This document shows, in pieces, positions 27,601 to 36,309 of a DNA stretch of 64,000 nt. Numbering within the stretch: position 1 is the stretch's first letter; each line of letters begins with the position of its first letter. Below the pieces are notes generated by a model that saw nothing but the letters and a program-made list of their open reading frames with translations, made no database searches and was not told the DNA's origin. The position numbers were made by a program, and so were the translations under genes. Source of the DNA: an uncultured Desulfovibrio sp. (GTDB taxonomy: Bacteria; Desulfobacterota; Desulfovibrionia; Desulfovibrionales; Desulfovibrionaceae); the NCBI RefSeq assembly GCF_944324935.1, contig NZ_CALUYG010000003.1:28340-92339 (forward strand), written 5' to 3'.

Positions 27601-28594
27601 AGCCGCCGAACGGGCGGCCGAAGTGGACGCTGAAGCCCGCCGCCTCGACAGTCTGCTGGCCGAACAGGACGCCGAACTGCGCGCCGCCTCCGCCGCGCTC
27701 GAAGAGGCCCGGCATGGCGAAGCCACTCTGCTGCACATGGCCGAAGCCTCTGATGCCGACGAGTTCCTGCGGCTGGCCGCCATCCTGGCCCAGAGCCGGG
27801 AAACGCAACGCCTGCGGGACAGCCTTCAGGAAAGTTTGCGCATCGCCGCCGGCAATCAGCCGTTCGAGGCCTTCCTTGCCTCGTTCGAGGCGGAAGATCA
27901 CGACGCGCAGGAGAGCCGCTGCGCCGCGCTGAATGCGGAGCTTCAGGACATCCGCGAGCAGGAGGAACGCCTTTCCGATGAAGTGGGCAGCCTCACGGCC
28001 CGCGTCAACGGCCTTACCGGCACGGACACGCTGGCCCGGCTGCGGCAGCAGGAGGCCCTTGCCCTGGAAAGCATGCGCCGCCTGGCCCTGCAATGGAGCG
28101 CCCTCGCCCTGGCCCGTGAACTCCTGCTGCGCGCCAAGGATACCTTTGAACGCGAACGGCAGCCGCAGGTCATCCGGCTGGCATCCAGCATCTTTGCTTC
28201 CATCACCGGCGGCAACTGGCGCGGCATCAATGCCTCGCTGGATGACACCAGCCTGCACATCCTGCCCCATCATGGCGAGGCCATCAGTCCCGAGGCGCTC
28301 AGCCGCGGCACGCAGGAACAGGCCTATCTGGCCCTGCGGCTGGCCTATATCCAGAATCATGCCGAGCGGGCCACGCCCCTGCCGGTCATCATGGACGACG
28401 TACTGGTCAACTTCGATCCGCAGCGGGCCGCCCGGGCCGCCCGCACCTTCATCGAGCTCTCCGAAGGCCGTCACGGCCGCCCGCATCAGCTCCTCTACTT
28501 CACCTGCCATCCGCACATGGCGGACATGCTGCGGGAGGCACAGCCGCATTGCGCCATCTTCCGGGTGGAAAACGGCGGCATCGCCCGCCAGTAG
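24632..28594 (+). CDS. YhaN-like AAA ATPase with long coiled coil and two membrane helices
   Basis: A 1320-residue SMC/Rad50-type protein. The N-terminus has Walker A GENEAGKST (about 35-43); the C-terminus has the ABC signature region SRGTQEQAYLALRLA and Walker B PVIMDDVLVNFD. Between are about 1,000 residues of Glu/Arg/Leu/Ala-rich coiled coil. Around residues 592-665 two hydrophobic segments (NLALLVLGGIIMLLGIGILV and LWSGYLVLVCGAMAVGGGL) sit where Rad50 has its zinc hook. This matches the YhaN branch, which has a membrane-associated hinge in place of CxxC. It forms the ATPase half of the complex with the upstream phosphoesterase. Confidence 0.88.
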   Translation: MYIQSFHIDGFGIFADVQVDNLPPGLTVFLGENEAGKSTCLEFLRTMLVGYPHARSREARRIPPPLRGGQPGGSLHLVSEEQGDIHLIRRPGQDGGVLTLCNADGAPLENSLLQQLLFGINRDVYRNVFGFSLTELQTFESLSGDGVRNALYGASFGAGLRSPVEALRELDSRKDALFRSSASKPRLNEELTALEKLRGEIQAVSEESAGYDQLATSLNEKKQTLAALRERRAVVDDERRRVERRLNVWQQWDEWRKCGLRLAAFPAVSAAFPEDGPARLARAQEARETCERALAAQQEKSSRLRERREALEEDAALLDALPRLRALAERKSGFRQAQLALPRLCGEKERADADLARELERLGPDWDCERIRQTDRGIFADKDLERQARELNAADSSHQAAVDSLDRLNRDVELCRRDIASATAALEMLPQPVAALGEADRDRLRQTLVLLEEGRQRLPARERAVQQARHTFERAQERLRLAADEPRAALDALLSKREEALGLAREVQASIDSAGEAARAVQQAEEQADMLRARLEQLREEQRGSNGPSREALDNRSSALRSLRALSASLETEQERLKELSERLSAEKEPAAVKNLALLVLGGIIMLLGIGILVGHWQFGLESLAITETLHLPMTLWSGYLVLVCGAMAVGGGLPRRNGPEAKRLRQERLQLESRRETCALHVAELGDKARKLCQEAGVDSMDPETLEAVEVMLERKREQCFNQERSHKEAEELQREISLARTRIAELQTRSQEMQAVVQRIRRRWQDFMSMLRVVNVPAPESAESFFARAESARAAWDAVENAQAELEGQRADLAQYENTLRAFAPVQECLREPGDLPALLEAVRQVLESCREADAAREQRIKATATLQHHKDELERIQERQAEASEALARAQARLEAARSDWGDCLSGLGLGEDLDPETVRKALQCMDTCLSLDAGCQRLAAELAQNEQEMAALRQPLEQLLTTLARPLPRDEEGAIDWLGALDSTLEAAERAAEVDAEARRLDSLLAEQDAELRAASAALEEARHGEATLLHMAEASDADEFLRLAAILAQSRETQRLRDSLQESLRIAAGNQPFEAFLASFEAEDHDAQESRCAALNAELQDIREQEERLSDEVGSLTARVNGLTGTDTLARLRQQEALALESMRRLALQWSALALARELLLRAKDTFERERQPQVIRLASSIFASITGGNWRGINASLDDTSLHILPHHGEAISPEALSRGTQEQAYLALRLAYIQNHAERATPLPVIMDDVLVNFDPQRAARAARTFIELSEGRHGRPHQLLYFTCHPHMADMLREAQPHCAIFRVENGGIARQ

Positions 28595-28617
28595 GTCATC
28601 CTCCCCCAAAACACAGA

Positions 28618-28652
28618 CAGCCCGGACGGTCTTGCGCCGTCCGGGCTGTTTT
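28618..28652 (+). terminator. Intrinsic terminator after the ATPase gene
   Basis: A perfect 12-bp stem (CAGCCCGGACGG / CCGTCCGGGCTG) with a 7-base loop is followed by TTTT. The convergent osmC-like gene ends 53 bases on, and the hairpin probably serves both. Confidence 0.88.
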
Positions 28653-28704
28653 GCGTCCTGGCCGCGCCGGCTGCATCGCAGCCACTGCGCCGGGCATGCC
28701 GAAG

Positions 28705-29115
28705 CTATTCCTGCCAGACGAAGGTGAACACCTGTTCCGTATCGGGGTGCAGGCTCAGATGTACGGGGCAGGTGCGGGCCGCCCGTTCGATGGAGATCTT
28801 TTCCTTGTCCGAATAGGCGCGCGGCGGCATGATGAAGGTCACTTCCAGCTTGCCGATGCGGCGCGGATCGGCGCTCATGGTCTTGGTCACTTCCATTTTC
28901 ATGCCGCGCACGTCCACATCATGCGCCTGGGCATAGATGCCGATGATGGTCATGGCGCATGCGCCCAGCGCCGCCCCCACCATATCCGTGGGAGAGAAGG
29001 CCTCGCCCTTGCCGTGATTGTCCACCGGCGCATCGGTGACGATGGTCGCGCCGCTCTGTTCGTGCCGCAGCTCCACCCGCAGATCGCCGAGATAGGTCCC
29101 CGTTGCCGTTGCCAT
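28705..29115 (-). CDS. OsmC/Ohr-family peroxiredoxin-like protein
   Basis: A 136-residue cytoplasmic protein that would reduce organic hydroperoxides. The two catalytic cysteines are present, Cys53 in GACAMTIIG and Cys116 in ARTCPVHLS, at typical spacing for OsmC (59 and 125 in E. coli). The start at 29115 is fixed by GGGAGGA eight bases upstream; the open frame extends much further upstream but only as low-complexity Arg/Ser. In an anaerobe it would protect against oxygen exposure. It is a single gene. Confidence 0.9.
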   Translation of the reverse strand: MATATGTYLGDLRVELRHEQSGATIVTDAPVDNHGKGEAFSPTDMVGAALGACAMTIIGIYAQAHDVDVRGMKMEVTKTMSADPRRIGKLEVTFIMPPRAYSDKEKISIERAARTCPVHLSLHPDTEQVFTFVWQE

Positions 29116-29245
29116 ACTGTGTCCTCCCGGAAAAGATGTAGACGATGCCGCCCGTCGGGACGGCCTCCCTGTTCTTCTACGGGAAAAATCCCGGCGGGGA
29201 AAGAGGACGCGGCGGACATACCGCCGTCCGGGGGAACGGACGGAC

Positions 29246-29845
29246 TTAACCGAACCCCCCGTCCTGCCAGAGCACGCGCAGGCCGATGGCCAGCAGGACG
29301 AGACCGCCGATGAGGCCCGCCCAGCGCTGGAGGGCGGCCATGCCGGCCAGCACCCGCCCAAGATGCAGCCCGGCGGCGGAGATGGCCGCGCAGGTCAGGC
29401 CGATGATGACGGCAGGTCGCCAGATGGGCGTCCCGGTCATGGCAAAGGTCAGCCCCACGGCCAGCGCGTCGATGCTGGTGGCCACGGCCAGCACGAGGAG
29501 CGTCCCCCAGCGCAGCCCGTTACCAGTGTTTCCCGTTGCGGACTCGGGCGCTTCACCGCCGTGCTGGTGAAAATCCTTCCACGCGCCGCGTAGCATGTTG
29601 CCGCCCACCCAGGCCAGCAGGACAAAGGCGATCCAGTGATCCCAGGCCTCGATATAGCGATGGACGGACTGCCCCAGCAGCCAGCCCAGAACGGGCATGA
29701 AGAACTGGAAAAAGCCGAACGCGCCGCCGATACGGCAGTAGTGTTCCCAGCGAACGGGCCGCAACGCGCAGCCGGAGGCCACGGCCACGGCAAAGGCGTC
29801 CAGCGAGAGGGCGACGGCCAGCAGGATAACGGCGATGAGGGACAT
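29246..29845 (-). CDS. mntP: Manganese efflux pump
   Basis: Exports Mn2+ across the inner membrane. At 199 residues it has six hydrophobic helices and the two Asp-bearing repeats of the family, LSLDAFAVAVASG near the N-terminus and TSIDALAVGLTFAM near residue 125. I looked for a yybP-ykoY manganese riboswitch in the 70-base gap upstream and did not find one. The ATG follows TTGGAG. It lies in the same direction as the MmcQ-like gene but the gap may hold its own promoter. Confidence 0.93.
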   Translation of the reverse strand: MSLIAVILLAVALSLDAFAVAVASGCALRPVRWEHYCRIGGAFGFFQFFMPVLGWLLGQSVHRYIEAWDHWIAFVLLAWVGGNMLRGAWKDFHQHGGEAPESATGNTGNGLRWGTLLVLAVATSIDALAVGLTFAMTGTPIWRPAVIIGLTCAAISAAGLHLGRVLAGMAALQRWAGLIGGLVLLAIGLRVLWQDGGFG

Positions 29846-29914
29846 GGGCGCTCCAAAAAAATAACCGCAAAAACGTGTTCCGCTGTCAGGGACGCTGGGA
29901 GGGGGCCGCCGCTT

Positions 29915-30271
29915 TCAGCGGGTCAGCCGGAAACTTTCCTCCACGAGCCTGTACAGCTCCGCCTCAGGGAAAGAACCGTCAAGGGCAAGGGTGATCCAGT
30001 GACGCTTGTTCATGTGATAGGCCGGAAAGGCCCCCGGAACGCCGCTGAGCAGCATATCCGGCACGCTGGCGCTCTTCAGGTTGACGACATCCAGCTCGCC
30101 CGTCCCCGGCAGATGCAGACGCTGCCGGGGCAGATCCATGATCAGGCCAAACCACTTGCCGTTCCCGGCATGGCGCAGGACCGCGTAGCGCGGAGAGCGC
30201 AGCCAGGGAAAGTCCGGCGTGACGCCATACGTCTCTCTTACATGCGCCAGCAGGCTTTCCCGGTTCGTCAT
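29915..30271 (-). CDS. MmcQ/YjbR-family protein
   Basis: A 118-residue cytoplasmic protein of the MmcQ/YjbR (DUF419) family, whose structure resembles the CyaY fold and which is suspected to bind DNA or nucleotides. Landmarks are PDFPW at about residue 19, RHAGNGKWFGLI near 33-44 and the C-terminal MNKRHWITLALDGSFPEAELYRLVEESF. Biochemical function is not established. It is 30 bases downstream of ruvC on the same strand and probably shares its transcript. Confidence 0.87.
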   Translation of the reverse strand: MTNRESLLAHVRETYGVTPDFPWLRSPRYAVLRHAGNGKWFGLIMDLPRQRLHLPGTGELDVVNLKSASVPDMLLSGVPGAFPAYHMNKRHWITLALDGSFPEAELYRLVEESFRLTR

Positions 30272-30301
30272 CAGCCATTCCTCCCTGGTGTTTTTCGGCC
30301 A

Positions 30302-30820
30302 TCAGCGCTCCGCCAGCGCCGCAAAGCGCCGCATGGTCAGATGGCAGATGCCCACGGCCAGCGCGTCGGAGGTATCCAGCGCCCAGTCTTCGCCGCGTGC
30401 GTTGAGCAGACGGCGCACCATGAAGGCCACCTGCTCCTTTTCGGCGCGGCCTGTCCCCACCAGCGCCTTTTTCACGAGGGTCGGCGCGTAGTCGCTGACC
30501 GGCACGCCGCAGGCGGCGCAGGCGGCCACGGCCACGCCGCGGGCCTGCCCCAGCTTGAGGGCGCTGGTGGCATTTTGCGCGGTGAAGACCTGTTCGATGG
30601 CGGCTTCGGCAGGGGCATGCCGCCGGAGGATGGCGGCCAGCTCGGAAAAGATGCGGGCAAGGCGCGCGGAAAAGGCGGCGTTGCCGCCGGAAGCGGTGCG
30701 GATGACGCCGCAGTTCACCAGTGTCAGGACGCCCGACGCTTCGCGGATGATGCCCCAGCCGGTGCGCTGCGAACCGGGGTCGATGCCGATGACGGTCAGG
30801 GGATGGCGGGGCTGCTGCAT
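30302..30820 (-). CDS. ruvC: Holliday junction resolvase RuvC
   Basis: Cuts Holliday junctions with RuvAB during recombination. With the start at 30820 the protein has 172 residues, as usual. The acidic catalytic set is visible: Asp14 in GIDPGSQRTG, Glu76 in IEQVF, and Asp149 and Asp152 in DTSDALAVG. The frame extends 11 codons upstream to another ATG; neither start has a strong ribosome site, so I chose the one that gives the family's normal N-terminus. It lies just downstream of yebC, the classical order; ruvA and ruvB are not in the window. Confidence 0.95.
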   Translation of the reverse strand: MQQPRHPLTVIGIDPGSQRTGWGIIREASGVLTLVNCGVIRTASGGNAAFSARLARIFSELAAILRRHAPAEAAIEQVFTAQNATSALKLGQARGVAVAACAACGVPVSDYAPTLVKKALVGTGRAEKEQVAFMVRRLLNARGEDWALDTSDALAVGICHLTMRRFAALAER

Positions 30821-30922
30821 GCGTGCGGGGGCTGCTGCGCCACAGGGAGGCATACGGGAAAGGCCGCCGCCGGGAGAAGGCGTCGCGCGATCTCCCGGGG
30901 CGGTCCGTCGTCGTTCGAAGCC

Positions 30923-31660
30923 CTAGTCCGTGGCCATGTCGTCGGGGAAGTCCACGTTGGCGAAGACGTTCTGCACGTCGTCGTTGTCGTCCAGCGCGTC
31001 CATGAGGCGCAGCACCTTCTGGCCCATGTCGGCGTCCACGGCTATGAGATTCTGCGGCACCATGGCGAGCTCGGCGCTCTGCATGGCGATGCCGGCGGCT
31101 TCCAGCGCATCGCGCACGGCGGCGAAATCGGCCATGGCGGTCTGGATGGTCCAGACGTCGTCATCGTCCACCACATCGTCGGCGCCGGCTTCCACGGCGG
31201 CTTCCATGATCTTGTCCTCGGCGTAGGCGTTCTTGTCCACGGTGATGACGCCCTTGCGGTCGAACATCCAGCTCACGCTGCCGTTTTCCCCCATGTTGCC
31301 GCCGTGCTTGGTGAAGAGGTGACGCACTTCGGCCACGGTGCGGTTCTTGTTGTCGGTGGCCACTTCCACCATGATGGCGATGCCGCCGGGGCCGTAGCCT
31401 TCGTAAAAGCCTTCGGTCAGGTCGCCGCCCGCATCTTCGCCCGTGCCCTTGCGGATGGCGGCCTCGATCTTGTCCTTGGGCAGGTTCACGGCCTTGGCCG
31501 CGGCAATGGCCGCACGCAAACGGGGATTGCCCGCCGGATCGCCGCCGTTCTTGGCGGCGATGATGATTTCCTTGGCGGCCTTGGTGAAGACCTTGCCGCG
31601 CTTGGCGTCCTGACGGCCCTTGCGGTGCTGGATATTGGCCCATTTGCTATGCCCAGACAT
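30923..31660 (-). CDS. yebC: YebC/TACO1-family translation factor
   Basis: A 245-residue protein starting [15 protein letters not shown], the invariant N-terminus of the family, with [25 protein letters not shown]-type core (GNPRLRAAI visible at 45-53) and [13 protein letters not shown] near 88. Family members act at the ribosome to relieve stalling at proline-rich stretches and were long annotated as transcriptional regulators. It heads the yebC-ruvC-mmcQ group on the minus strand. Confidence 0.96.
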   Translation of the reverse strand: MSGHSKWANIQHRKGRQDAKRGKVFTKAAKEIIIAAKNGGDPAGNPRLRAAIAAAKAVNLPKDKIEAAIRKGTGEDAGGDLTEGFYEGYGPGGIAIMVEVATDNKNRTVAEVRHLFTKHGGNMGENGSVSWMFDRKGVITVDKNAYAEDKIMEAAVEAGADDVVDDDDVWTIQTAMADFAAVRDALEAAGIAMQSAELAMVPQNLIAVDADMGQKVLRLMDALDDNDDVQNVFANVDFPDDMATD

Positions 31661-31781
31661 ACAACCTCCGAAACTGTGTGACTTGCGACCGCCTTGCGGT
31701 CAGGTGAAATGGACGAAAAAGACGGCACACCGGCAGCGGTGCGCCCACATGCCGGAGCCTTCCCCGCGCGGGGAGCGGGCC

Positions 31782-32447
31782 CTATGCCTCTCCGGGATCG
31801 GGAGCCGCCGGAACGGCGCTCGCCACGGCGTCCGCGGCCGTACCGGCCGCCGGCGGGACGGCCCTGAAGCCCATGCCCACAAAAAACGTTTCCTTGCTTT
31901 CGGCACGGGAGCTTTTGGGCTTGAAGGACTTGACCGACCGAAAGGCCTTGCGCATGGGTTGCAGCAGTTCCTGTACGTCCGGTCCCATGAATATCTTGAC
32001 GACGAAGCTGCCCCCCGCCTTGAGATGCAGGCAGGCCACGTTCAACGCCTCGCAAGCCAGCTCCAGCGAGCGGGCCTGATCCGTGAACTTCGTCCCCGTG
32101 GTGCGCGGGGCCATATCGCTCATAACCACATCGAACGGCCCCTTTTCCGCCAGCAGGGCCTCGAATTCGGCCGAACGCCGGAAGACATCCTCCTGCAGGA
32201 AGGTCACCTGCGGTGGAAAGGCCGTCTCCGTCGTCTGGATATCGCAGCCCAGCACAAGACCGCGCGGCCCGATGCGCTCGGCCGCGCCCAGCGACCAGGA
32301 GCCGGGGGCCGCGCCCAGATCGAGCACGCGCATGCCCTGACGAAAGAGCTTGAATTTGCCGTCCAATTCCTTCAATTTGTAGACGGAACGGGCGGGGTAG
32401 TTCTCCCGCTTGGCCTTGAGGAAATAGTGATCGCGATATTCTTTCAT
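31782..32447 (-). CDS. rlmE: 23S rRNA 2'-O-ribose methyltransferase
   Basis: Methylates the ribose of U2552 in the A-loop of 23S rRNA (RrmJ/FtsJ family). The 221-residue protein has ARSVYKLKELD, the SAM motif VLDLGAAPGSWS, DVVMSDMAPRTTG and FVVKIFMG, giving the K-D-K-E tetrad with the final Glu in SSRAESKE. The C-terminus has an extra Ala/Pro-rich tail. The start at 32447 gives MKEYRDHYF, which matches homologues; the longer open frame upstream is low-complexity and overlaps the divergent gene's promoter region. Confidence 0.94.
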   Translation of the reverse strand: MKEYRDHYFLKAKRENYPARSVYKLKELDGKFKLFRQGMRVLDLGAAPGSWSLGAAERIGPRGLVLGCDIQTTETAFPPQVTFLQEDVFRRSAEFEALLAEKGPFDVVMSDMAPRTTGTKFTDQARSLELACEALNVACLHLKAGGSFVVKIFMGPDVQELLQPMRKAFRSVKSFKPKSSRAESKETFFVGMGFRAVPPAAGTAADAVASAVPAAPDPGEA

Positions 32448-32542
32448 AGGATTTGTCGGCAGGAAGGTTACGCTTTTTTTCGGCCGTCGCCAAGTCCTGA
32501 TTTTTCCCTCCCTGTGCCCCCCCGGGCCATAAGCGCGCCGCC

Positions 32543-34138
32543 ATGCCCCAGAGTCCTCCACCTTCTCCTGTCGCCCTCCGCCCCGCACGGCCGCAACGCC
32601 CGCGCCTGCCGGACTGGAACGGCAGCCCCGTCAGTCTGCCCTCCGGGAAAGAGGCCTGGCAGGAGATCGCTCCCGCGCCGCACCCCGCCGCGCCGACCCT
32701 GCTGCTCGGGCTGGGGCCCGAGGTCGTGCCCGCCCCTCTTGCCGCCGGGCCCGGAACCGGGCCCTTTTTCTGGCTGGACGCGACGCAGATGCTGCACGGG
32801 CGGCAGGAACACGCGCGGCCCCTGCCGTCCGCCGTCTGCGCCCGCCCCGGCTCGGCGGCGGCGGCACGGGCGCTGGCGGCTGGCTGCCGCCTGCTTTTTT
32901 ATGCGCCGGGCATGCGCCTCTTCCCCCGCTTCTGGGGCCCCCTGCTGGGCGATCTGGATGCCGCGCGGCTGCGTACCGGCAACAGCGCTCCCCCGCCGAA
33001 CCCGGCCGGGCCGCCGGCCGTCATCCTGCCCGGCGATGCGCGTACCCTGCTGCATCAGGAGCTCTGCGGCGCGGCCGGCCGCCTGGGCCTGCCCGTCGTC
33101 CCCTGGCCCGCCCGCATCCCGCCGGCGCAGCAGCTCGCTCCCTTCCTGCGCCGTCTGGCGGAGCTGCCCGGCGGCCGGCCGCCGCTCTTCCTCTCCGTCA
33201 ATCTGCGCGGACTTGACCCTCAGGGACGCATCGCCCACGTCTGCCGGGCGCTGGGCATCCGGCTGGCCATCTGGTTCGTGGACATGCCGTGGCATGTGCT
33301 GTCCTGCCTGCGCCTGCCCTGGTGGCGGGAATTCCCCCTGTATGTGACCGACCCGAGCTTTCTGACCCCGCTGCGGGAAGCCGGCGCGCGGCGGGCGTCG
33401 TTCCTGCCCCTGGCGGCGGCGCCCCATATGTGGCTGCCGTCATCCGGCATGCCGCCCACCCTGCCGCCCATCTTTGTAGGACGGGCCTCCTTTCCTGACC
33501 ATGCGCGCTTTTTCGCCGCGGCGCATCCGGCCCGGGAAGACCTTGCCCAGGCGGAACGCCTGCTCGAGCAGGCGCATGACGCACGGTCCCCGCTGCCGCA
33601 TATCCACTGGTGGCAACACCTGCTCCACGCGCAGGGCTGGCCGGGCATGACCATCCGTCGGGCAGGCGCGGGGGCCGACGCCTGTTCCCGCCGCCGGCGG
33701 GCGGACTGGCTTGCGGTCGCCGTGCGGGCGGGCTTCGAGCTGTGCGGCGATCCGGCCTGGGCCGGGCTCCTGCCCGGCGCGACCGTTCTGCCGCCCGTGG
33801 ATTATTACGGCAGCCTTCCCGCGCTCTATGCCCGCTCCGAAGCCGTGCTCAATGTGACGAGCCTGCTGCTGCCGCACAGCCTGAGCCAGCGCCATTTCGA
33901 CGTCTGGGCCGCCGGCGGCGTCCTGTTCAGCGACCCGACGCCGGGCCTTGCTCTTTTCCCGCCGGAACTGGTCGGCCCCATGCGCCTGTCGTCGCCTGAC
34001 GATCTGCCCGCACGGCTGGCGGCCCTGCGTGCCCGCCCGGACGGGCGCGCCGACCTTGCCGCCGCCTGGCGCAGGGAGATCCGCAGCCGCCACACCTACG
34101 CCCATCGCCTGCGGCAGATCCTGGACACCATCGACTGA
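32543..34138 (+). CDS. CgeB-like glycosyltransferase
   Basis: A 531-residue Pro/Ala-rich protein. The N-terminal part resembles the DUF3880 segment seen before CgeB-type glycosyltransferases (a WFVDMPWHVL segment near 245 fits the family's WxxDxP motif). The C-terminal part (about 395-520) has the CgeB/GT1_2 donor domain: YYGSLPALYARSEAVLN, SLSQRHFDVWAAGGVLFSD. Such proteins modify surface glycans or flagellin-type proteins. Substrates are unknown. It diverges from rlmE; no good ribosome site precedes the ATG, so the start is uncertain. Confidence 0.75.
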   Translation: MPQSPPPSPVALRPARPQRPRLPDWNGSPVSLPSGKEAWQEIAPAPHPAAPTLLLGLGPEVVPAPLAAGPGTGPFFWLDATQMLHGRQEHARPLPSAVCARPGSAAAARALAAGCRLLFYAPGMRLFPRFWGPLLGDLDAARLRTGNSAPPPNPAGPPAVILPGDARTLLHQELCGAAGRLGLPVVPWPARIPPAQQLAPFLRRLAELPGGRPPLFLSVNLRGLDPQGRIAHVCRALGIRLAIWFVDMPWHVLSCLRLPWWREFPLYVTDPSFLTPLREAGARRASFLPLAAAPHMWLPSSGMPPTLPPIFVGRASFPDHARFFAAAHPAREDLAQAERLLEQAHDARSPLPHIHWWQHLLHAQGWPGMTIRRAGAGADACSRRRRADWLAVAVRAGFELCGDPAWAGLLPGATVLPPVDYYGSLPALYARSEAVLNVTSLLLPHSLSQRHFDVWAAGGVLFSDPTPGLALFPPELVGPMRLSSPDDLPARLAALRARPDGRADLAAAWRREIRSRHTYAHRLRQILDTID

Positions 34139-34184
34139 TGCGGCCGCTCCTTCCGGCCGCCGCATCCCTTCATCATTTTCGCGC

Positions 34185-34213
34185 TTGGCAGGGGGCTGTC
34201 CCTTTGCTATACT
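34185..34213 (+). promoter_or_regulatory. Sigma-70 promoter for the AI-2E/carboxypeptidase operon
   Basis: TTGGCA (34185-34190), a 17-base spacer and TATACT (34208-34213) lie 35 bases before the ATG at 34248. This is one of the best promoter matches in the window. Confidence 0.75.
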
Positions 34214-34247
34214 TCCCTGATACACTTGCCATGTTTTGTATCTTGCC

Positions 34248-35357
34248 ATGACACGACACGCCTTTTTCCCCCGCATACTCTATCTGCTGGCCGTCCTGGC
34301 CTGCTATCTGCTGCTGCGGCCCAATCCCGTCACCCTGTTCATGGCTGCCTGTTTCGCCTGCCTGAGCCTGCCGGTCTACCGCCGTCTTGCCCGCCGGGCC
34401 TGCCGGCTGCGCCGGCGCGTGCTGCGCCGCCCGCCGGGACTGGCGCGGCGTCTCCTTCTGAAGCTGGTGCGACAGATCCCGCTGTTCGGCTACGCCCTGC
34501 TCATCATCTCCGTCATCATCATTCCGGTCGCCACCCTCATCCTGCTGGTTTCCCCGCAGGTCGCCGGCGGCCTGGCCCGCCTGCGCGAGCTCCAGGAGAA
34601 CAATTTCCAGCTGCCGCCCGAATGGGTGAAATATTTCCAGACCTTTGAAAAAAAACTTGCCGACTACCCCGGCCTCGAGTCCGCCTATAACGAGCTGATC
34701 CACAATATCGACAGCACGCTCAGCGACGCCATGGGCATCCTCATCAACCGGAGTTTCGACGTGCTGGGCGGCACCATGAACGTCCTCTGGAGCCTTGTGC
34801 TCTTCGTCATCCTCACGGTCATCTTTGCGGTCTATGCCCGGCGCATCGCCCAGGTCTGCTCCCGGCTGGCGCAGATCCCGCCCGCCATGCTGCGCCGCTT
34901 CGTTTCCGCCATCCGCCGGGCCCTGCGCGGCATCATGCTCGGCATCCTGCTGGTGGCCGCCGCCCAGGGCTTCCTCTGCGGCATCGGCTTTTCCGTGGCC
35001 GGCATCAACCAGCCCGCCTTCTGGGGTCTGCTTGCCACGGTGGTGGCGCCCATCCCCTTCGTGGGCACGGCGCTGGTCTGGGTGCCGCTCTGCCTGTCGC
35101 TCTGGTTCACGGGCAATACCATGGCTGCCGTGGGGCTCGCCCTCTGGGGCACGCTGGCCGTCGCCGGCGTGGACAACGTCCTGCGCCCGCTCTTCCTGCA
35201 ACAAGGGATCAAGGCTCCCTTTTTTGTCCTCATCATCGCCATCATCTGCGGACTGGCCAGCTTCGGCGCCGTGGGCCTCATCGTCGGCCCGGTGCTGCTG
35301 GCCTTTGCCCTGCAAGCCCTGGAAGAAGCACGCACCCTCTATGAAAAGCAGGTCTGA
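34248..35357 (+). CDS. AI-2E family (PerM/UPF0118) transporter
   Basis: A 369-residue inner-membrane protein with about eight TM helices, a large extracytoplasmic-type loop (about 105-165) and the conserved family stretch near the C-terminus: PIPFVGTALVWVP and GLIVGPVLLAFAL. Family members include the AI-2 exporter TqsA and several antiporters; substrate is not predictable. The ATG at 34248 is used; a TTG four codons earlier is also possible. Its end overlaps the next gene by 17 bases, so the D,D-carboxypeptidase is in the same operon. Confidence 0.83.
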   Translation: MTRHAFFPRILYLLAVLACYLLLRPNPVTLFMAACFACLSLPVYRRLARRACRLRRRVLRRPPGLARRLLLKLVRQIPLFGYALLIISVIIIPVATLILLVSPQVAGGLARLRELQENNFQLPPEWVKYFQTFEKKLADYPGLESAYNELIHNIDSTLSDAMGILINRSFDVLGGTMNVLWSLVLFVILTVIFAVYARRIAQVCSRLAQIPPAMLRRFVSAIRRALRGIMLGILLVAAAQGFLCGIGFSVAGINQPAFWGLLATVVAPIPFVGTALVWVPLCLSLWFTGNTMAAVGLALWGTLAVAGVDNVLRPLFLQQGIKAPFFVLIIAIICGLASFGAVGLIVGPVLLAFALQALEEARTLYEKQV

Positions 35358-36222
35358 CATCTTTCCCCTCGGGCTCCTCCGCCGGCTTCTCCCGGCGCTG
35401 GCGCTGGCGCTGCCCCTCCTCTGCGGCCTGAACGTGCAGGCCGTCCAGGCCGGCGTCAAGGCCATGCTGCTCATCAACCTCAATACCGGCAAGACCCTGT
35501 ACGAACGCAATGCCAATATGAGCATCCCCCCCGCCTCGCTGACAAAGCTTATGACCATGTACCTGGCCATGGACGCCGTGTCGTCCCGCAAGCTCTCGCT
35601 CATGGGCAAGGTGCGCGTCACGCGCGAGGCCGCGCGCACGGGCGGATCCTCCATGCATCTGCGCACGGGGGAACGCCTCCCCCTCTCGCGCCTCATGCTC
35701 GGCATGGCCGTCGCCTCGGGGAACGACGCCGCCATGACCGTCGCCCACGCCATCTCCGGCAGCACCCGCAACTTCGTACGCCTTATGAACCGCAAGGCCC
35801 GCAATATAGGGCTGCGGCATACCGTCTTCAAGAATCCCAGCGGCCTGCCCGCCCCGGGACAGAAAACCACGGCCCGGGACATGGCCAAGCTGGCCCGCGC
35901 CTATCTGAAGGCCTATCCCTCGGTGCGCACCTTCCACGCCACCCGCCGCCTGGTGCATCGCGGACGCGCCATCAACAACACCAATCAGCTGCTGGGCCGG
36001 GTACGCGGGGTGGACGGGCTCAAGACAGGCTTCACCGTCGCCAGCGGCTACAATGTCATCATCACGGCGGAACGGAACGGGGTGCGCCTCATGGCCGTCG
36101 TCATGGGCGGCAGCAGCCGTGCCACACGCGACAATACGGCCCGCCGGCTCGTGGAAGCGGGCTTTGCCGCTCCCGGATCTCCCGCCCGGGTGAAACGTCT
36201 CATGGCCGGGAGGCGGCGCTGA
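35341..36222 (+). CDS. D-alanyl-D-alanine carboxypeptidase, short PBP5 type
   Basis: Trims the terminal D-Ala from peptidoglycan stem peptides in the periplasm. The 293-residue protein has an N-terminal signal (about 13-37) and all three penicillin-binding motifs: Ser66-x-x-Lys69 in ASLTK, Ser126-Gly-Asn in ASGND and Lys228-Thr-Gly in LKTGF. It lacks the C-terminal PBP5 beta domain and amphipathic membrane anchor that make DacA about 400 residues, so it is probably soluble in the periplasm. It overlaps the end of the AI-2E gene. The promoter of tatA follows. Confidence 0.92.
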   Translation: MKSRSDIFPLGLLRRLLPALALALPLLCGLNVQAVQAGVKAMLLINLNTGKTLYERNANMSIPPASLTKLMTMYLAMDAVSSRKLSLMGKVRVTREAARTGGSSMHLRTGERLPLSRLMLGMAVASGNDAAMTVAHAISGSTRNFVRLMNRKARNIGLRHTVFKNPSGLPAPGQKTTARDMAKLARAYLKAYPSVRTFHATRRLVHRGRAINNTNQLLGRVRGVDGLKTGFTVASGYNVIITAERNGVRLMAVVMGGSSRATRDNTARRLVEAGFAAPGSPARVKRLMAGRRR

Positions 36223-36235
36223 CGGCCGCCTCCGC

Positions 36236-36264
36236 TTGACCTTAATCCCTCCGGCCCGTATGCT
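36236..36264 (+). promoter_or_regulatory. Sigma-70 promoter for tatA
   Basis: TTGACC (36236-36241), a 17-base spacer and TATGCT (36259-36264) lie 45 bases before the tatA ATG. Confidence 0.65.
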
Positions 36265-36309
36265 GGAGCTGTTTGGCCTGCGGGCCCCACTTTACGGGAG
36301 GCTTTTTCC

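Noticed and set aside
23352-28594. Anti-phage system built on an SMC-like ATPase and nuclease
   Set aside because: The pair matches the YhaO/YhaN (SbcCD-like) repair module, lies in ordinary chromosome with its own promoter and has no defence-type neighbours.
29846-29914. yybP-ykoY manganese riboswitch before mntP
   Set aside because: The gap to the upstream gene is only about 70 bases and I could not find the paired conserved loops of that riboswitch.
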